Shown here piece after piece: positions 1 to 6,184 of a DNA stretch of 13,302 bases. The notes under the pieces were generated by a model. It was not told where the DNA came from, searched no databases, and worked only from the letters and a program-made list of their open reading frames with translations. Both the position numbers and the translations under genes were made by a program. The DNA is from CAZRUA01 sp964603125 (GTDB taxonomy: Bacteria; Bacteroidota; Bacteroidia; B-17B0; Aurantibacillaceae): the NCBI GenBank assembly GCA_964603125.1, contig CAZRUA010000100.1, positions 1-13,302 on the forward strand, written 5' to 3'. Numbering within the stretch: position 1 is the stretch's first letter; the number at the start of each line of letters is the position of its first letter.

Positions 1-389
1 CCAGCCTCTTGGCATTTTAGCGCAAATTTTACATTAGAAACAACATGCACAACTGTAATTCCAGCAGACTTTAATTGCGCCGTCCAAGTTTTAGGATTAC
101 CAGCACTTGTAAAAACTATCGGAACTTTTTCTTCAATTATAATTTTAATATGTTCTTCAATATTTGGGTACAATAAAGGCACATTAACCCCAAATGGTTT
201 GTTTGTAGCTGCTTTACACTTTTGTATATTCTCGCGTAATTGATCGGGGTACATTGAACCCGAACCGATTAAACCTAAACCTCCCGCATTACTAACAGCA
301 CTTGCCAATTCCCATCCACTGCACCAAATCATCCCTGCCTGAATGATAGGATATTCTATTTTAAAAAGTTGTGTTATTTTATTTACCAT
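1..389 (-). CDS. Nitronate monooxygenase (2-nitropropane dioxygenase family), C-terminus missing
   Basis: This is an FMN-dependent enzyme of the nitronate monooxygenase family, which oxidises alkyl nitronates to carbonyl compounds and nitrite in the cytoplasm. Reading the minus strand from the ATG at 387-389 gives 129 open codons up to the window edge. The translation begins MVNKITQLFKIEYPIIQAGM, followed by WCSGWELASAVSNAGGLGLI (residues 22-41) and PFGVNVPLLYP (65-75). These are the first strands of the TIM barrel; the QAGM and NAGGLG segments are typical of the FMN-binding end. The family usually runs to about 310-350 residues, so more than half lies outside the window, including the region expected to hold the catalytic histidine. 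The gene diverges from the PorG-like gene, with 140 bp between the starts. Family assignment is firm from the N-terminal pattern; the true substrate is unknown, and many members are annotated only by homology. Confidence 0.9.
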   Translation of the reverse strand, partial: MVNKITQLFKIEYPIIQAGMIWCSGWELASAVSNAGGLGLIGSGSMYPDQLRENIQKCKAATNKPFGVNVPLLYPNIEEHIKIIIEEKVPIVFTSAGNPKTWTAQLKSAGITVVHVVSNVKFALKCQEA

Positions 390-399
390 AAAAAGTCAT

Positions 400-406
400 C
401 AAAATA
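400..406 (-). promoter_or_regulatory. Possible -7 element for the nitronate monooxygenase gene
   Basis: The minus strand reads TATTTTG, one base short of the Bacteroidota TAnnTTTG element. It ends 10 nt before the ATG, closer than the other promoters here. No clear -33 TTTG accompanies it. This is a weak candidate. Confidence 0.22.
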
Positions 407-475
407 GGTATAAATGTAAATTTTTAATTCCATGTATTATTACAATCTTATCAAGAATCGTTTTGTCGAAAAATA

Positions 476-508
476 TTTGGTTTTATTCCCTTTTTTTACT
501 TATTTTTG
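476..508 (+). promoter_or_regulatory. Bacteroidota-type promoter for the PorG-like gene
   Basis: TATTTTTG at 501-508 matches TAnnTTTG exactly. TTTG at 476-479 sits 21 bp upstream, in the position of the -33 element. The ATG follows 21 nt after the -7 box, so the leader would be only about 15 nt. This is the most complete promoter in the window. Confidence 0.65.
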
Positions 509-529
509 TAAGTACTAATTTTTTTCTGA

Positions 530-1459
530 ATGAAAATTTCAAACATAAAACTAAGTTTAGTTGCTCTTATTTTGCTTTTTACAAGTGTAAGCAAGGCGCA
601 ATATTTTTTCGAATATGGCGGAGGCTTAGGTATTTCTAACTACTTAGGAGATATTGGTGGAAAAGAAAAAACAAGAAGAGATTTTATTGCTGACTTGAAA
701 TTAGCAAAAACACGTTGGGATGTTAATGGCTTTGTTCGTTATAAATTACCAATGTTTCAGGCAGTTTCTGTGAAAGGAACTTTAACTTATTTAAGAATTA
801 CAGGCGACGATAAATTAAGTATTAATCCAGGAAGAAATGCACGTAACTTAAACTTCAGAAACGATATGTTTGAGTTGGCTGCTAACGCTCAATGGAACTT
901 TTATCATAATACTGATTTAGGTAAGAGTTATATGTTTAGAATTGCATTTACTAGTTATGTTTTTGCCGGAGTTTCTGGATTCTATAGCAACCCTAAAGCA
1001 TTGTATAATGGTTCATATGTAAAACTTCGCCCGTTAACTACGGAAGGCGTTGAATACAAACCAATCGGCTTAGCTTTACCTGTAGGTATGGGCTTTACTT
1101 TTACTTTAAAGAAACGTCATAAAATATCATGGGAATTAAACTGGAGAACTACATTTACTGACTACTTAGATGATATTAGCACAGTTTACGCTGATCCAAG
1201 CACTTTAAGTGCAGAAGCAATTCCGTTAGCTAACAGAACTAATGAAGTTGCAGCTAACTACAGCTATGGTTTTTTACAAAACTTTAAAGCGGGTGCAAAA
1301 AGAGGAGACCCTACTCATAATGATTCTTACTTATCTATGAATGTAACTTACAGTTATACCTTAAGAAGTAAAGGAAGTTTTAGACATTCAAAATACGGTT
1401 CTTTCTTTAATAAGAAACGTAGAAGAGGAAAAGGTAGAGCAATTCGTTCGAAATTCTAA
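530..1459 (+). CDS. PorG-like outer-membrane beta-barrel protein (DUF6089)
   Basis: The 309-residue product has a clear signal peptide (residues 1-23, ending SVSKA before Gln24), followed by FFEYGGGLGISNYLGDIGG, the usual opening of DUF6089 proteins. The rest alternates short aromatic-rich strands (for example YMFRIAFTSYVFAGVSGFYS and HKISWELNWRTTFTDYLDD) with polar turns, as in an outer-membrane barrel. DUF6089 includes PorG, the outer-membrane partner of the PorK/PorN ring of the type IX secretion system. The C-terminal 20 or so residues form an unusually basic tail rich in Lys and Arg, ending in Phe, which probably faces the periplasm. In many relatives porG lies next to uppS and bamA. Here it stands alone with its own promoter and terminator, so it could be a paralogue rather than the secretion component. 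The family call is good; the specific PorG role is inferred. Confidence 0.78.
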   Translation: MKISNIKLSLVALILLFTSVSKAQYFFEYGGGLGISNYLGDIGGKEKTRRDFIADLKLAKTRWDVNGFVRYKLPMFQAVSVKGTLTYLRITGDDKLSINPGRNARNLNFRNDMFELAANAQWNFYHNTDLGKSYMFRIAFTSYVFAGVSGFYSNPKALYNGSYVKLRPLTTEGVEYKPIGLALPVGMGFTFTLKKRHKISWELNWRTTFTDYLDDISTVYADPSTLSAEAIPLANRTNEVAANYSYGFLQNFKAGAKRGDPTHNDSYLSMNVTYSYTLRSKGSFRHSKYGSFFNKKRRRGKGRAIRSKF

Positions 1460-1477
1460 ACCAATAAAAACACATAC

Positions 1478-1510
1478 AAAAAAAAGTCGTGAAAATTCAC
1501 GACTTTTTTT
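1478..1510 (+). terminator. Intrinsic terminator after the PorG-like gene
   Basis: A run of eight A, then GTCGTGA paired with TCACGAC around a small AA-rich loop, then seven T. The hairpin begins 19 nt after the stop codon. The A-run can pair with the T-run and lengthen the stem. It separates the barrel gene from the next promoter. Confidence 0.88.
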
Positions 1511-1532
1511 ATTTTTAACACAATATAACAAA

Positions 1533-1540
1533 TATATTTG
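1533..1540 (+). promoter_or_regulatory. Promoter -7 element for the lipoprotein/sugar transferase unit
   Basis: TATATTTG matches TAnnTTTG exactly. It lies just after the preceding terminator and 14 nt before the ATG at 1555. Transcription would start near 1546, giving a leader of roughly ten bases. This argues against the in-frame TTG at 1543, which would sit upstream of or at the transcript's 5' end. Confidence 0.6.
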
Positions 1541-1554
1541 CGTTGTATTGTGAT

Positions 1555-2433
1555 ATGGTGAGACAGCTACTTTTTGTACTTCTAGTAATTAACTTATATT
1601 CTTGTAAAAAGGCCGAGATCAATCAGCCTAGTTATATTGATGTTTCGAGTTGTCTATTCACCTCAACTTCCGTTCAAGGTACTACAAATCAACAATTTGA
1701 TAATGTAGAAGTTTATGCAAACAATAAACCATTGGGCATTTGGCCAGTACCAAGTAAAATACCTATTGATGCTGATGGAACTGTAGAAATTAAAATGCTT
1801 CCTGTTGTTAAAATAAATGGTCAAAGCGGCTTAAAAGTGACTTACCCATTTGTTAAATTTTACATTAAAAATATTGATCTAACCCGTGGAGTAACCACTC
1901 CCTTCATACCAAATTTTGAATACTATCCTGGTACAACTTTTAAATGGATTGAGGATTTTGAAAACAATGGGACTATTTTTAGTAATACAATAAGTACTAT
2001 TTACGCCGATACAAGTTATTCCATCATAAATTCAGGGGGCTCGCCAAATGCAGATGTGTTTGAAGGAAACAAAACTATGATTTTAGGCATGAGTGCTTCC
2101 AAACCAAGGGTAGAAACCTCAACAGCAAGTTCATTACCGTTTGCATTAAGCAGTTCGGGCACAGTAAACGAAGTTTATATTGAATTTAATTACAAGGCCG
2201 ACCAAGCTTTTACGTTTGGGGTTATAGGAAATAGTAGTAATTACCGCGAAGTTGGAGGTGCTTCGGCTACCGACGGGCAATGGAAAAAAATGTATGTGTT
2301 TTTAACGGAAGTAATTAACACTCAACCTACTTATACCAACTATAAAATATTTTTTCACGCTAATAAAGACGCTAACCTAAGTAACCCCCGAATATTAATT
2401 GACAATGTAAAAGTGCTGAGTCAATTACCTTAG
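1555..2433 (+). CDS. Predicted lipoprotein of unknown function
   Basis: The 292-residue product begins with a short hydrophobic signal (MVRQLLFVLLVINLYSC) whose Cys17 follows Leu-Tyr-Ser, a lipobox-like site. This indicates a lipid-anchored protein on the inner or outer membrane; Lys-Lys after the Cys says little about final location. I chose the ATG at 1555 because the hydrophobic signal starts there and a perfect -7 box lies 14 nt upstream; an in-frame TTG at 1543 would add four residues. The mature part looks beta-rich. Residues from about 160 onward (FNYKADQAFTFGVIG, QWKKMYVFLTEV, a terminal ILIDNVKVL) resemble a jelly-roll domain of the kind seen in carbohydrate-binding proteins, but I recognise no named family. 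It is followed after 9 bp by the sugar transferase gene and almost certainly shares its transcript, which suggests a link to surface glycan assembly. Confidence 0.75.
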   Translation: MVRQLLFVLLVINLYSCKKAEINQPSYIDVSSCLFTSTSVQGTTNQQFDNVEVYANNKPLGIWPVPSKIPIDADGTVEIKMLPVVKINGQSGLKVTYPFVKFYIKNIDLTRGVTTPFIPNFEYYPGTTFKWIEDFENNGTIFSNTISTIYADTSYSIINSGGSPNADVFEGNKTMILGMSASKPRVETSTASSLPFALSSSGTVNEVYIEFNYKADQAFTFGVIGNSSNYREVGGASATDGQWKKMYVFLTEVINTQPTYTNYKIFFHANKDANLSNPRILIDNVKVLSQLP

Positions 2434-2442
2434 AGATAGTAT

Positions 2443-3861
2443 ATGAATAAAAAGCTACAAGTAACAAAATACCTCTTTTTTGATTGGCTAAGCGCTGCTG
2501 CTGCTTGGGGCTTGTTTTTTGTATTCCGTAAAATATATATTGAAAATACAATTGGTAAAACTTCTACCGAATTATTGGATGCCAATTTTTACAAAGGAAT
2601 TTTAATTTTCCCGATTTTTTGGTTGCTTTTTTATTTTGCAGTTGGTACTTACAATAATATTTATCGCCGTTCGCGTTTGCAAGAGTTCTACTCTACTCTA
2701 GTTACTTCATTAATAGGAATTGTAATTATTTTCTTCATTTCCATTTTAGATGATGAAGTTCACGTATACAAAAACTACTACAAATCATTCTTTACCTTAT
2801 TAGGAATGCATTTTGGCTTTACAGCATTCTTTAGATTATTCCTCACCACAATTACTAATAAAAGAATTCACACCCGTAAAATTGGCTTTAAAACCATAAT
2901 TATAGGTAGTAATGAAAATGCTTTGAAAATGTATAATGAATTGGAATCCTTGAGAATTTCGGCCGGTAACCAATTTGTTGGATTTGTGCATGTGGACAGA
3001 AAAAATGGTTTTAGCGAAGAACTTAAGAAACGAGTTCCTCACTTGGGAGAATTTGCCGATTTACGAAGCATTATTGAAAAATACGAAATTGAAGAAATTA
3101 TTATTGCCATTGAAAGCAGCGAGCACGAATATTTAAGTCAAATTATTAATGAAAGCAGTGACAAAGGAGTTGTTATTAAAATTATTCCTGACGTTTACGA
3201 TATCTTATCTGGTTCGGTAAAAATGGCTTCGATTTTAGGAGCGCCTTTAATTGAAATTAGCCGTGAAATTATGCCTAGCTGGCAAGTATCCTTAAAACGT
3301 ATGCTTGACGTGGTCATGTCTATTTTTGTGCTTATTTGCTTATCGTGGATGTATTTAATACTAGCCATTTTAGTAAAGCTAGGAAGTAAAGGACCTATAT
3401 TTTATTCGCACGAACGAATTGGAATTCATGGAAAACCATTTAGAATTTACAAATTTAGAAGTATGTATATTGATGCAGAGAAAATGGGACCTGCACTATC
3501 CAAAGAAAATGACCCACGTATTACTAAAATTGGTAGGTTTTTAAGAAAATCTCGTTTGGATGAATTCCCTCAATTTTACAATGTATTAATAGGTGAAATG
3601 AGTATGGTTGGTCCACGACCAGAACGCCAGTTTTTTATTGATCAAATCACTCAAAAAGCACCGCACTATAAACACTTACATAAAGTTAGACCAGGTATTA
3701 CAAGCTGGGGACAAGTTAAATATGGCTACGCAGAAAATGTAGACCAAATGGTTGAACGTTTAAAATACGATATCATCTATATTGAAAACATGAGTTTATT
3801 GGTGGATTTTAAAATCATGATTTACACGGTAATGATTGTTTTCCAAGGTCGTGGAAAATAA
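2443..3861 (+). CDS. Polyprenyl glycosylphosphotransferase (initiating exopolysaccharide sugar transferase)
   Basis: This is an inner-membrane enzyme that moves a sugar-1-phosphate from a nucleotide sugar to undecaprenyl phosphate, the first step in making lipid-linked glycan units (WbaP/WcaJ-type long form, 472 residues). Four N-terminal membrane segments lie at about 10-30, 51-71, 86-106 and 112-133. A cytoplasmic nucleotide-binding-like fold starts at about 148 (KTIIIGSNENALKMYNEL). The catalytic domain follows a further membrane hairpin at 286-312. Its motifs are intact: KFRSM (337-341), RLDEFPQFYNVL with the key Asp-Glu at 373-374, SMVGPRPE (387-394) and VRPGITSWGQV (415-425). It is the second gene of a unit with the lipoprotein. 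No glycosyltransferases or flippase genes follow, because the next gene is convergent, so this is not inside a full capsule cluster. The sugar used cannot be read from the sequence. Confidence 0.93.
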   Translation: MNKKLQVTKYLFFDWLSAAAAWGLFFVFRKIYIENTIGKTSTELLDANFYKGILIFPIFWLLFYFAVGTYNNIYRRSRLQEFYSTLVTSLIGIVIIFFISILDDEVHVYKNYYKSFFTLLGMHFGFTAFFRLFLTTITNKRIHTRKIGFKTIIIGSNENALKMYNELESLRISAGNQFVGFVHVDRKNGFSEELKKRVPHLGEFADLRSIIEKYEIEEIIIAIESSEHEYLSQIINESSDKGVVIKIIPDVYDILSGSVKMASILGAPLIEISREIMPSWQVSLKRMLDVVMSIFVLICLSWMYLILAILVKLGSKGPIFYSHERIGIHGKPFRIYKFRSMYIDAEKMGPALSKENDPRITKIGRFLRKSRLDEFPQFYNVLIGEMSMVGPRPERQFFIDQITQKAPHYKHLHKVRPGITSWGQVKYGYAENVDQMVERLKYDIIYIENMSLLVDFKIMIYTVMIVFQGRGK

Positions 3862-3911
3862 ACCTTTATAAAATTTTACTACGCAATGCAAAGGTTATTA
3901 AACCAATAACC
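3861..3911. repeat. Overlapping alternative inverted repeats at the sugar transferase/luxR junction
   Basis: Two perfect 7-bp inverted repeats share bases: AACCTTT (3861-3867) with AAAGGTT (3890-3896), and GGTTATT (3893-3899) with AATAACC (3905-3911). The second also shares bases with the terminator stem that follows. The pairings are therefore mutually exclusive in RNA. The stretch spans the stop codon of the sugar transferase and the last codons of the convergent luxR gene. The stems are short and AT-rich, so the functional meaning is uncertain. Confidence 0.4.
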
Positions 3912-4078
3912 GATTTTGAGTTGGTTTTTTTTAGCAGATTTTTCCTGTGTTCCTCAACCGTATACTGACTAATACTTAAGTTTTGAGCAATCTCATACGA
4001 AGTTTTTTCTTCATACAATAAACGCAAAACTTCCATTTCTCTATTTGTAAGTCTAATTTCCTGCTGTGATGGAATCAT
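3866..4078 (-). CDS. Stand-alone LuxR/GerE-type helix-turn-helix protein
   Basis: The 70-residue product is almost entirely one GerE-type DNA-binding domain: LTNREMEVLRLL (residues 10-21), then the helix-turn-helix SYEIAQNLSISQYTVEEHRKNL (about 27-48), then KKTNSKSVIGLITFAL. These are the conserved core positions of the LuxR C-terminal family, so it should bind DNA and act as a transcription factor. There is no receiver, PAS or autoinducer domain. Nor is one lost by a simple frameshift just upstream: an in-frame TAA lies nine bases before... the tenth to twelfth bases ahead of the ATG, and only 76 bp separate it from the VWA gene. It follows that gene on the same strand and may be read from the same transcript. 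Single-domain regulators of this sort may act constitutively or pair with a partner protein. The target is unknown. Confidence 0.8.
   Translation of the reverse strand: MIPSQQEIRLTNREMEVLRLLYEEKTSYEIAQNLSISQYTVEEHRKNLLKKTNSKSVIGLITFALRSKIL
3900..3932 (+). terminator. Candidate terminator of the sugar transferase unit, inside the convergent luxR gene
   Basis: AAACCAA (3900-3906) pairs with TTGGTTT (3921-3927), followed by T to 3932, so the T-run is eight long from 3925. It begins 39 nt after the sugar transferase stop codon and lies within the 3' part of the minus-strand luxR coding sequence, whose Lys-Lys-Thr-Asn codons supply the A-run. The stem is AT-rich with a 14-nt loop, so its strength is moderate at best. 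Confidence 0.5.
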
Positions 4079-4098
4079 GCTGTAAAATTAAATTTCAT
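4075..4098 (-). other. Possible seven-codon leader ORF overlapping the luxR start
   Basis: On the minus strand an ATG at 4096-4098 opens a seven-residue frame (MKFNFTA). Its TGA overlaps the luxR ATG in an ATGA arrangement at 4075-4078. Such overlaps are typical of translational coupling. The ORF is so short that chance is a fair explanation. Confidence 0.2.
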
Positions 4099-4154
4099 AG
4101 CAGAAAATAGTATCCGTGCTGGAGGGTAATTTTGCCCCTAAACAAGGGTATCTT

Positions 4155-6065
4155 TTACTTTTTAACCTGCTTACCCAACAATTCAGCCATTTCAACCAAT
4201 TTAATAAACTCAGCTCTGTAACCTTCATCATCAGTACCTTTCGACTCCTTTGCTTGTGCTATTACATTTTTAAACGATGCATCACCTTTAAATTTAGAAT
4301 CGCGCAACAACATACCAAACTGAGCAACAGAGCAAGCAAATCTGCAGTTTTCGGAAGCTGAACTGAAAGGTAATTTATTGTTATAAACAATATGAGACAA
4401 TAATTTTGATGTAGAATCTTTTGGTTCTTTGTAACGGAATTTAATTGTCATCACTTCATTATTATCTATCAGCATTTTTGGCTCACTATTATTCGACTGG
4501 TATTTTAAACTATCAACAGAAGCTATAGCTTCATTGGAGCCTGCAGGAATTATTTCGTAAATTGCTGTTACAGTGTGGCCCGAACCTAACTCACCAGCAT
4601 CTTTTTTATCGTCATTAAAATCCTCATTATTCAATAATCTATTTTCATATCCCACCAAACGATAACCTTTTACATAAGCAGGATTAAATTCAATCTGAAG
4701 TTTAACATCCTTTGCTATAGTTAACAAAGTACCACCCATTTCTTTCACCAAAACCTTTTTTGCTTCTAAAATATTATCGATGTATGCATAGTTTCCATTT
4801 CCTTTATCTGCTAACTGCTCCATTCTAGAATCCTTTAAATTACCTGTACCCAAACCCAATACACTTAAATAAACACCCGATTTGCGCTCCTCTTCAATTA
4901 GGCGGGTTAATTCGCCATCACTACTAACACCAACATTAAAATCGCCATCAGTAGCCAAAATCACACGATTATTAGCTTTACTATCAAAATTTGCTTTAGC
5001 TGTTTTATAGGCCAATTGAATTCCCTCCCCACCCGCAGTTGAGCCACCAGCTTCTAATTTTTCTAAAGCATCAATTATTTTGTTCTTATTCTTTCCAGAA
5101 GTAGGTTCTAAAACCACGCCAGCAGCGCCAGCATAAACAACAATTGCTATTTTATCTTGTGGGCGCATTTGCTCAATTAGTAAGTTTAATCCTGATTTTA
5201 ATAAGGGTAATTTATTTGCATCGCTCATAGATCCAGACACATCTAACAAAAAAACTAAATTGTTTGGAGGCAAATTATCGATAGCAATTTGCTTAGCTTG
5301 CATACCAATATGAATTAATTGGTGTTTACTATTCCAAGGGCAATCGGTATATTGGGTAGTAATTGAAAAAGGTTCATTAGATTTTGGTTGAGGATAATTG
5401 TAATTGAAATAATTAATCATTTCTTCTACTCGAACAGCATCTGCAGGAGGCAAAGAACCTTCGTTAATAAACCTACGAACATTGCTATAAGAAGCTTTAT
5501 CTACATCAATACTAAAAGTTGAAAGCGGCTCATTTTTGGAGCTTTTAAATTCATTATCATTTATTCGGCTATATTCTTCAGTGTTATAATCTAAACCAGG
5601 ACTTCTTGAACCGCGAACAATCAAACTCTTATTACTAAGCGATTCCATTTTTTTTCGATCGTAAGTAGCTATAGGTTTAGTGTATTGCTGAATAACTACC
5701 TCCTTCAGTTCAGTTTGATTTACCTCAAGGTAAATATTCAAATTGGTAGCTTTTCCGTTTTTTAATTTTACACCTTTAACCAAATTTGTGTTATAACCCA
5801 CATAGCTAACTTTTATATTATACACCCCAGCTTTAATTGATTTAAAACTGTACTTTCCATCAAAATCGGTTTGGGTAGTTGCTATTACATCTCCATTTTG
5901 TGTTTGCAACACTAACGATGCAAAAGGAATTAACTCACTATTTGCCTTATCAGTTACGAGGCCCGAAATTGAGCACAAACTTGAATCAATAATAATTTTA
6001 GAATTTGTATTGGCTTTAGATGATAAACCAATAAACATAACAGTAAGAAGAAGCAGTTTTTTCAT
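4155..6065 (-). CDS. VWA-domain protein (YfbK-like) with N-terminal CarboxypepD_reg-like domain
   Basis: The 636-residue protein is exported or anchored in the envelope. It has a signal peptide (about 1-18), a carboxypeptidase-regulatory-like beta-sandwich (about 32-115, with SGLVTDK, FDGKYSFKSIKAGVYNIKVS and YVGYNT), and a linker. The YfbK-type N-terminal VWA-associated domain starts at about 183 (TFSIDVDKASYSNVRRFINE). A VWA domain follows at about 268-440, then the C-terminal domain typical of YfbK/DUF3520 proteins. The metal-ion-dependent adhesion site is intact: DVSGS at 275-279, Thr343 in GGSTAGG and Asp373 in ATDGD. It can therefore probably bind a divalent metal and a protein partner. 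The biochemical role of YfbK-like proteins is not settled. The gene lies 119 bp downstream of prfC on the same strand with no clear TAnnTTTG box in the gap, so it may depend on read-through from prfC or on an atypical promoter. The stand-alone luxR gene follows. Confidence 0.88.
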   Translation of the reverse strand: MKKLLLLTVMFIGLSSKANTNSKIIIDSSLCSISGLVTDKANSELIPFASLVLQTQNGDVIATTQTDFDGKYSFKSIKAGVYNIKVSYVGYNTNLVKGVKLKNGKATNLNIYLEVNQTELKEVVIQQYTKPIATYDRKKMESLSNKSLIVRGSRSPGLDYNTEEYSRINDNEFKSSKNEPLSTFSIDVDKASYSNVRRFINEGSLPPADAVRVEEMINYFNYNYPQPKSNEPFSITTQYTDCPWNSKHQLIHIGMQAKQIAIDNLPPNNLVFLLDVSGSMSDANKLPLLKSGLNLLIEQMRPQDKIAIVVYAGAAGVVLEPTSGKNKNKIIDALEKLEAGGSTAGGEGIQLAYKTAKANFDSKANNRVILATDGDFNVGVSSDGELTRLIEEERKSGVYLSVLGLGTGNLKDSRMEQLADKGNGNYAYIDNILEAKKVLVKEMGGTLLTIAKDVKLQIEFNPAYVKGYRLVGYENRLLNNEDFNDDKKDAGELGSGHTVTAIYEIIPAGSNEAIASVDSLKYQSNNSEPKMLIDNNEVMTIKFRYKEPKDSTSKLLSHIVYNNKLPFSSASENCRFACSVAQFGMLLRDSKFKGDASFKNVIAQAKESKGTDDEGYRAEFIKLVEMAELLGKQVKK

Positions 6066-6184
6066 AGAAAAATTTTAATAGTAATTCATTGATTTACTAT
6101 TAAGACGCAATTGGAATAAAAATTCCATAACTCGAATTAAAATTTCTCGGAAATAAATCATTAAATGATGATTATCCGCTAAAA

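Noticed and set aside
343..639. A 98-codon plus-strand frame across the left intergenic region.
   Set aside because: It overlaps both the nitronate monooxygenase start and the signal peptide of the PorG-like gene in another frame, and its translation looks like random AT-rich sequence.
1543..1554. An in-frame TTG that would lengthen the lipoprotein by four residues.
   Set aside because: It lies 2 bp after the -7 box, so it would fall before the likely transcript start. The signal peptide begins naturally at the ATG at 1555.
4116..4361. An 81-codon plus-strand frame, with a perfect plus-strand TAATTTTG (TAnnTTTG) at 4127-4134.
   Set aside because: The frame is the antisense shadow of the VWA gene, and the promoter-like box has its start codon upstream rather than downstream. 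The box alone is expected by chance in AT-rich DNA.
6112..6174. Small inverted repeats GGAAT/ATTCC (6113-6126) and ATCATT/AATGAT between prfC and the VWA gene.
   Set aside because: The stems are 5 to 6 bp and AT-rich with no T-run beside them, so they are not supported as a terminator or operator.
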